Part shown: positions 62,150 through 64,000 of the stretch, piece after piece | Numbering within the stretch: position 1 is the stretch's first letter | How the letters are laid out: every line of letters begins with the position of its first letter | Assembly: GCA_030549335.1 (NCBI GenBank) | Contig: CM060194.1 | Span: 57,006,547-57,070,546, forward strand | Length of the DNA stretch: 64,000 nt | Source: Pontederia crassipes | Lineage: Eukaryota; Streptophyta; Magnoliopsida; Commelinales; Pontederiaceae | Direction: 5' to 3' | Notes under the pieces: model-generated | Told to the model about the DNA's origin: nothing | Databases searched by the model: none | Seen by the model: the letters and a program-made list of their open reading frames with translations, nothing else | Made by a program: the position numbers and the translations under genes

Positions 62150-62470
62150 CCATGAGGAGGAGCTGAATTGGTTTATTAAAATTGCAACTGAAGACATCTT
62201 TTAAAATCATTTTAGAAAAATCTAAGCAAAAACACGTGTGCAATAGTAAAGGGAAAGTACGAAGGTGCAAACACAATAAGACAAGATGTGTTTAATGAGG
62301 TTCAACCTAACTCCTTGACATATGTCTCTGCTCCGACTCCTTGACCTCGAGATCGTCGGAAATTCACTATCTTTTTCTTTTCTTGTACGGAGAGAATAAT
62401 CTTTTTTATACCACACCATATTTTTCTTTGCTCAAGATGTAATAGTTGTTAAAAACTTTTCAAAAAGCTT
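62150..62470 (-). repeat. LTR-like repeat, copy 1
   Basis: Shares order and text with 63,215-63,480: GAGGTT..ACC, CCTACGTC-like TATGTCTCTGCTC.GACT, CTCGACCTCGAGACCGTCGGA-type text, then a coding-free tail with CTTT.GCTCA. Similar text is common in LTRs and leaders of Copia elements. No coding domain is seen. Confidence 0.4.
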
Positions 62471-62639
62471 CAGCCTAAAAACTAGTCATTACTATGCTAT
62501 CAGTAGGGGATTGATTGACCGGAGACAGATCAATATGTTTGTTGTAAAGTTCCTGACGATTGGTCGAGTTTTTCTTTTGGCTGGTCGATAGGTAATTCAA
62601 CTAATAAGGCTGCTGATATTATTCGACTGAGGATTTGGT

Positions 62640-62890
62640 TGACTAGTGTTGATGTGCATCATGATCATCGAGCCACTGATCATGACCGATTCATACTGGC
62701 CGACCTATGTTGCTTAAGTTCTCTTTTGGCGAAGCTATTGATCATGACTGGTTGATATGTCAGTCAACTAGTGTTGCTTGAGTTTTCGTGTGGTGAAGCT
62801 ACTAATCATGGCTGATCAATATATCGGTCCACCGTTATTGCTTGATTTCGTGTTCGGCGAAACCAATCGACCGATTGAGGTTGATGCTAC
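62640..62890 (+). repeat. 64-bp imperfect tandem repeat, about three units
   Basis: Units begin GTTGCTTAAGTT (62,709), GTTGCTTGAGTT (62,773) and TATTGCTTGATT (about 62,836); each carries GGCGAAGCTA..ATCATG.CTG-like text. Confidence 0.7.
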
Positions 62891-63074
62891 AACTGGCGGG
62901 GGTACTAATGTCACCGATTGAGGAGCCGATCAACCGATCATGTGGTCAGTCCCACTTCTACAAAGTTCTACAAGGATATCATTCTATCGACTACGCAACC
63001 AAATGAATTTGTTTGATTGGTGGTTTGACTGCTTGTAACATGAAATTTTGTTTCTCCTGTTTCTGTAGAATCCC

Positions 63075-63480
63075 AAGGGGCACCAAGAGGGGGGGTGAAT
63101 TGGTGTTAAATTCAAAATTGTCGATTTCACAAATATCATCGCGGAAGCACAAAATCGATTCTTTAAAACTTTTTAAAATAAAGCAATTCAGATCATAAGC
63201 ATAATATGAACGGGGGAGAGAGAGAAAATTAAAAGTAAAGACACGGTGGTTGTTGACGAGGTTTGACCACACCTTGGCCTACGTCCCCGCTCTGACTTCT
63301 CGACCTCGAGACCGTCGGAGTTTCCACTAATCTCTTCGTTCCAAATGGGGCAACGAAAAAAATCCTTTACATCAATCACCTTTTTTTCCACTTCAAGAAA
63401 CAAGACAACTTCTCCTCCTAAGAAGCTAATCTTTTCTTTCGCTCAGGAGGTTAGATTTTGAATCTCTTTTACACAGAAGC
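63075..63480 (+). repeat. LTR-like repeat, copy 2
   Basis: Contains AAGAGGGGGGGTGAATTGGTG, a phrase common near Copia-type polypurine tracts, followed by the block shared with copy 1. Probably part of another LTR fossil that runs off the window. Confidence 0.4.
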
Positions 63481-63724
63481 TCTCTCACTACTTTTCTAAA
63501 TAAATGTAAGCTCACAAGAGAAGAAGAGAGAAAGAAGAGAAAACTAAAAATGAAAACTTCAAGAATAATGTCTTGTTTTGATAACTTGAAGTTTTTTCTT
63601 CAAGGCTTGGATGAGTGCACTTCATTCTGGGTTTGACACTCCTTTTATAAGCTTTTGCAAGTGAGAAAGTCGTCCAAAAATCATTGCACAATTTTTTCCT
63701 TCAAATTTGATAGTTATTATTCAT

Positions 63725-64000
63725 TTGACTCGGAGGCCGATCGACCGCACATATGGACCGATCGATCGGTACACTTTCTTTTATGAAAAATCTGACCATT
63801 GGTGAATTCTCCATTGTCTGGTCGACTTATGTCTTGGACCGATCGATCGGTATCTCGACCAGTACAGTCTCGACATTCTGCTGGTTAAAATTTGGCATTT
63901 TTTGCACTGACCGGTCGACCTATGTTCTGGACCGGTCGATCGATATTCTGGACCGGTCGATCGATATTCTGGACCGGTCGACCTGTGTTCCTGACTGGTC
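63725..64000 (+). repeat. short tandem repeats of GACCGGTCGA type
   Basis: Units of about 20-22 bp containing ACCGGTCGATCGATATTCTGG become regular toward the window end. The array is cut by the window edge, so copy number is unknown. The unit contains the palindromes ACCGGT and TCGATCGA. Confidence 0.75.

Overview
The window is nuclear DNA of a flowering plant. The evidence is intron-containing receptor-kinase genes with GT..AG introns, CACTA- and Mutator-type DNA transposons, LTR retrotransposon fossils, and long AT-rich spacers. I cannot name the species. There is no rRNA, tRNA, CRISPR array or organellar gene cluster that I can support.

The host genes are a tandem family of G-type lectin S-domain receptor-like kinases, all on the + strand. 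Gene 1 (19,220-22,662) and gene 3 (44,029-47,559) read as complete eight-exon genes of 820 and 823 codons. Gene 2 (32,336-37,276) has the same exon plan but is a pseudogene: it has a one-base deletion in exon 6, a stop in the APE motif, and a 1.6-kb CACTA-like transposon in its last exon. A fourth, strongly decayed kinase fragment lies at 1,038-1,700, where an LTR-like sequence abuts it. The intact proteins would be plasma-membrane receptors with a signal peptide, B-lectin, S-locus glycoprotein/EGF-like and PAN domains, one membrane span and a cytoplasmic Ser/Thr kinase.

Layout: 1-1.7 kb LTR-like edge and kinase relic; 1.7-9.9 kb AT-rich spacer with a 27-bp minisatellite, a 0.8-kb Mutator-like element with a GC-rich core, and a duplicated spacer block; 9.87-10.85 kb CACTA-like element E1; 11.9-16.4 kb a 4.5-kb palindromic element with 1.4-1.5-kb inverted arms, TG..CA ends and a 5-bp target duplication, apparently inside an older Copia-like fossil; 19.2-22.7 kb gene 1; 25.9-30.1 kb a 4.3-kb LTR element fossil sitting beside inverted copies of a small TIR element; 30.7-31.5 kb a Mutator-like element with a perfect 9-bp target duplication; 32.3-37.3 kb gene 2 with E2 inside; 38.5-42.6 kb a cluster of CACTA-like elements, one nested in another; 44.0-47.6 kb gene 3; 49.1-50.1 kb a degenerate tandem array; 51.3-61.9 kb an Athila/Tat-like Gypsy fossil on the - strand; 62-64 kb further LTR-like and satellite-like repeats.

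The most distinctive material is a family of non-autonomous CACTA-like elements (E1-E4). Their arms are built almost wholly from short palindromes around CGACGG..CCGTCG. Three of the four share an internal module (GA-rich tract, TATATA run, then a conserved AAGCGGGATAA..GAAAT.TTAATTA block) that looks like a promoter. A second candidate for novelty is the 4.5-kb palindromic element, whose ends look retroviral although its terminal repeats are inverted. Base comparisons here were done by eye; no database search was possible.
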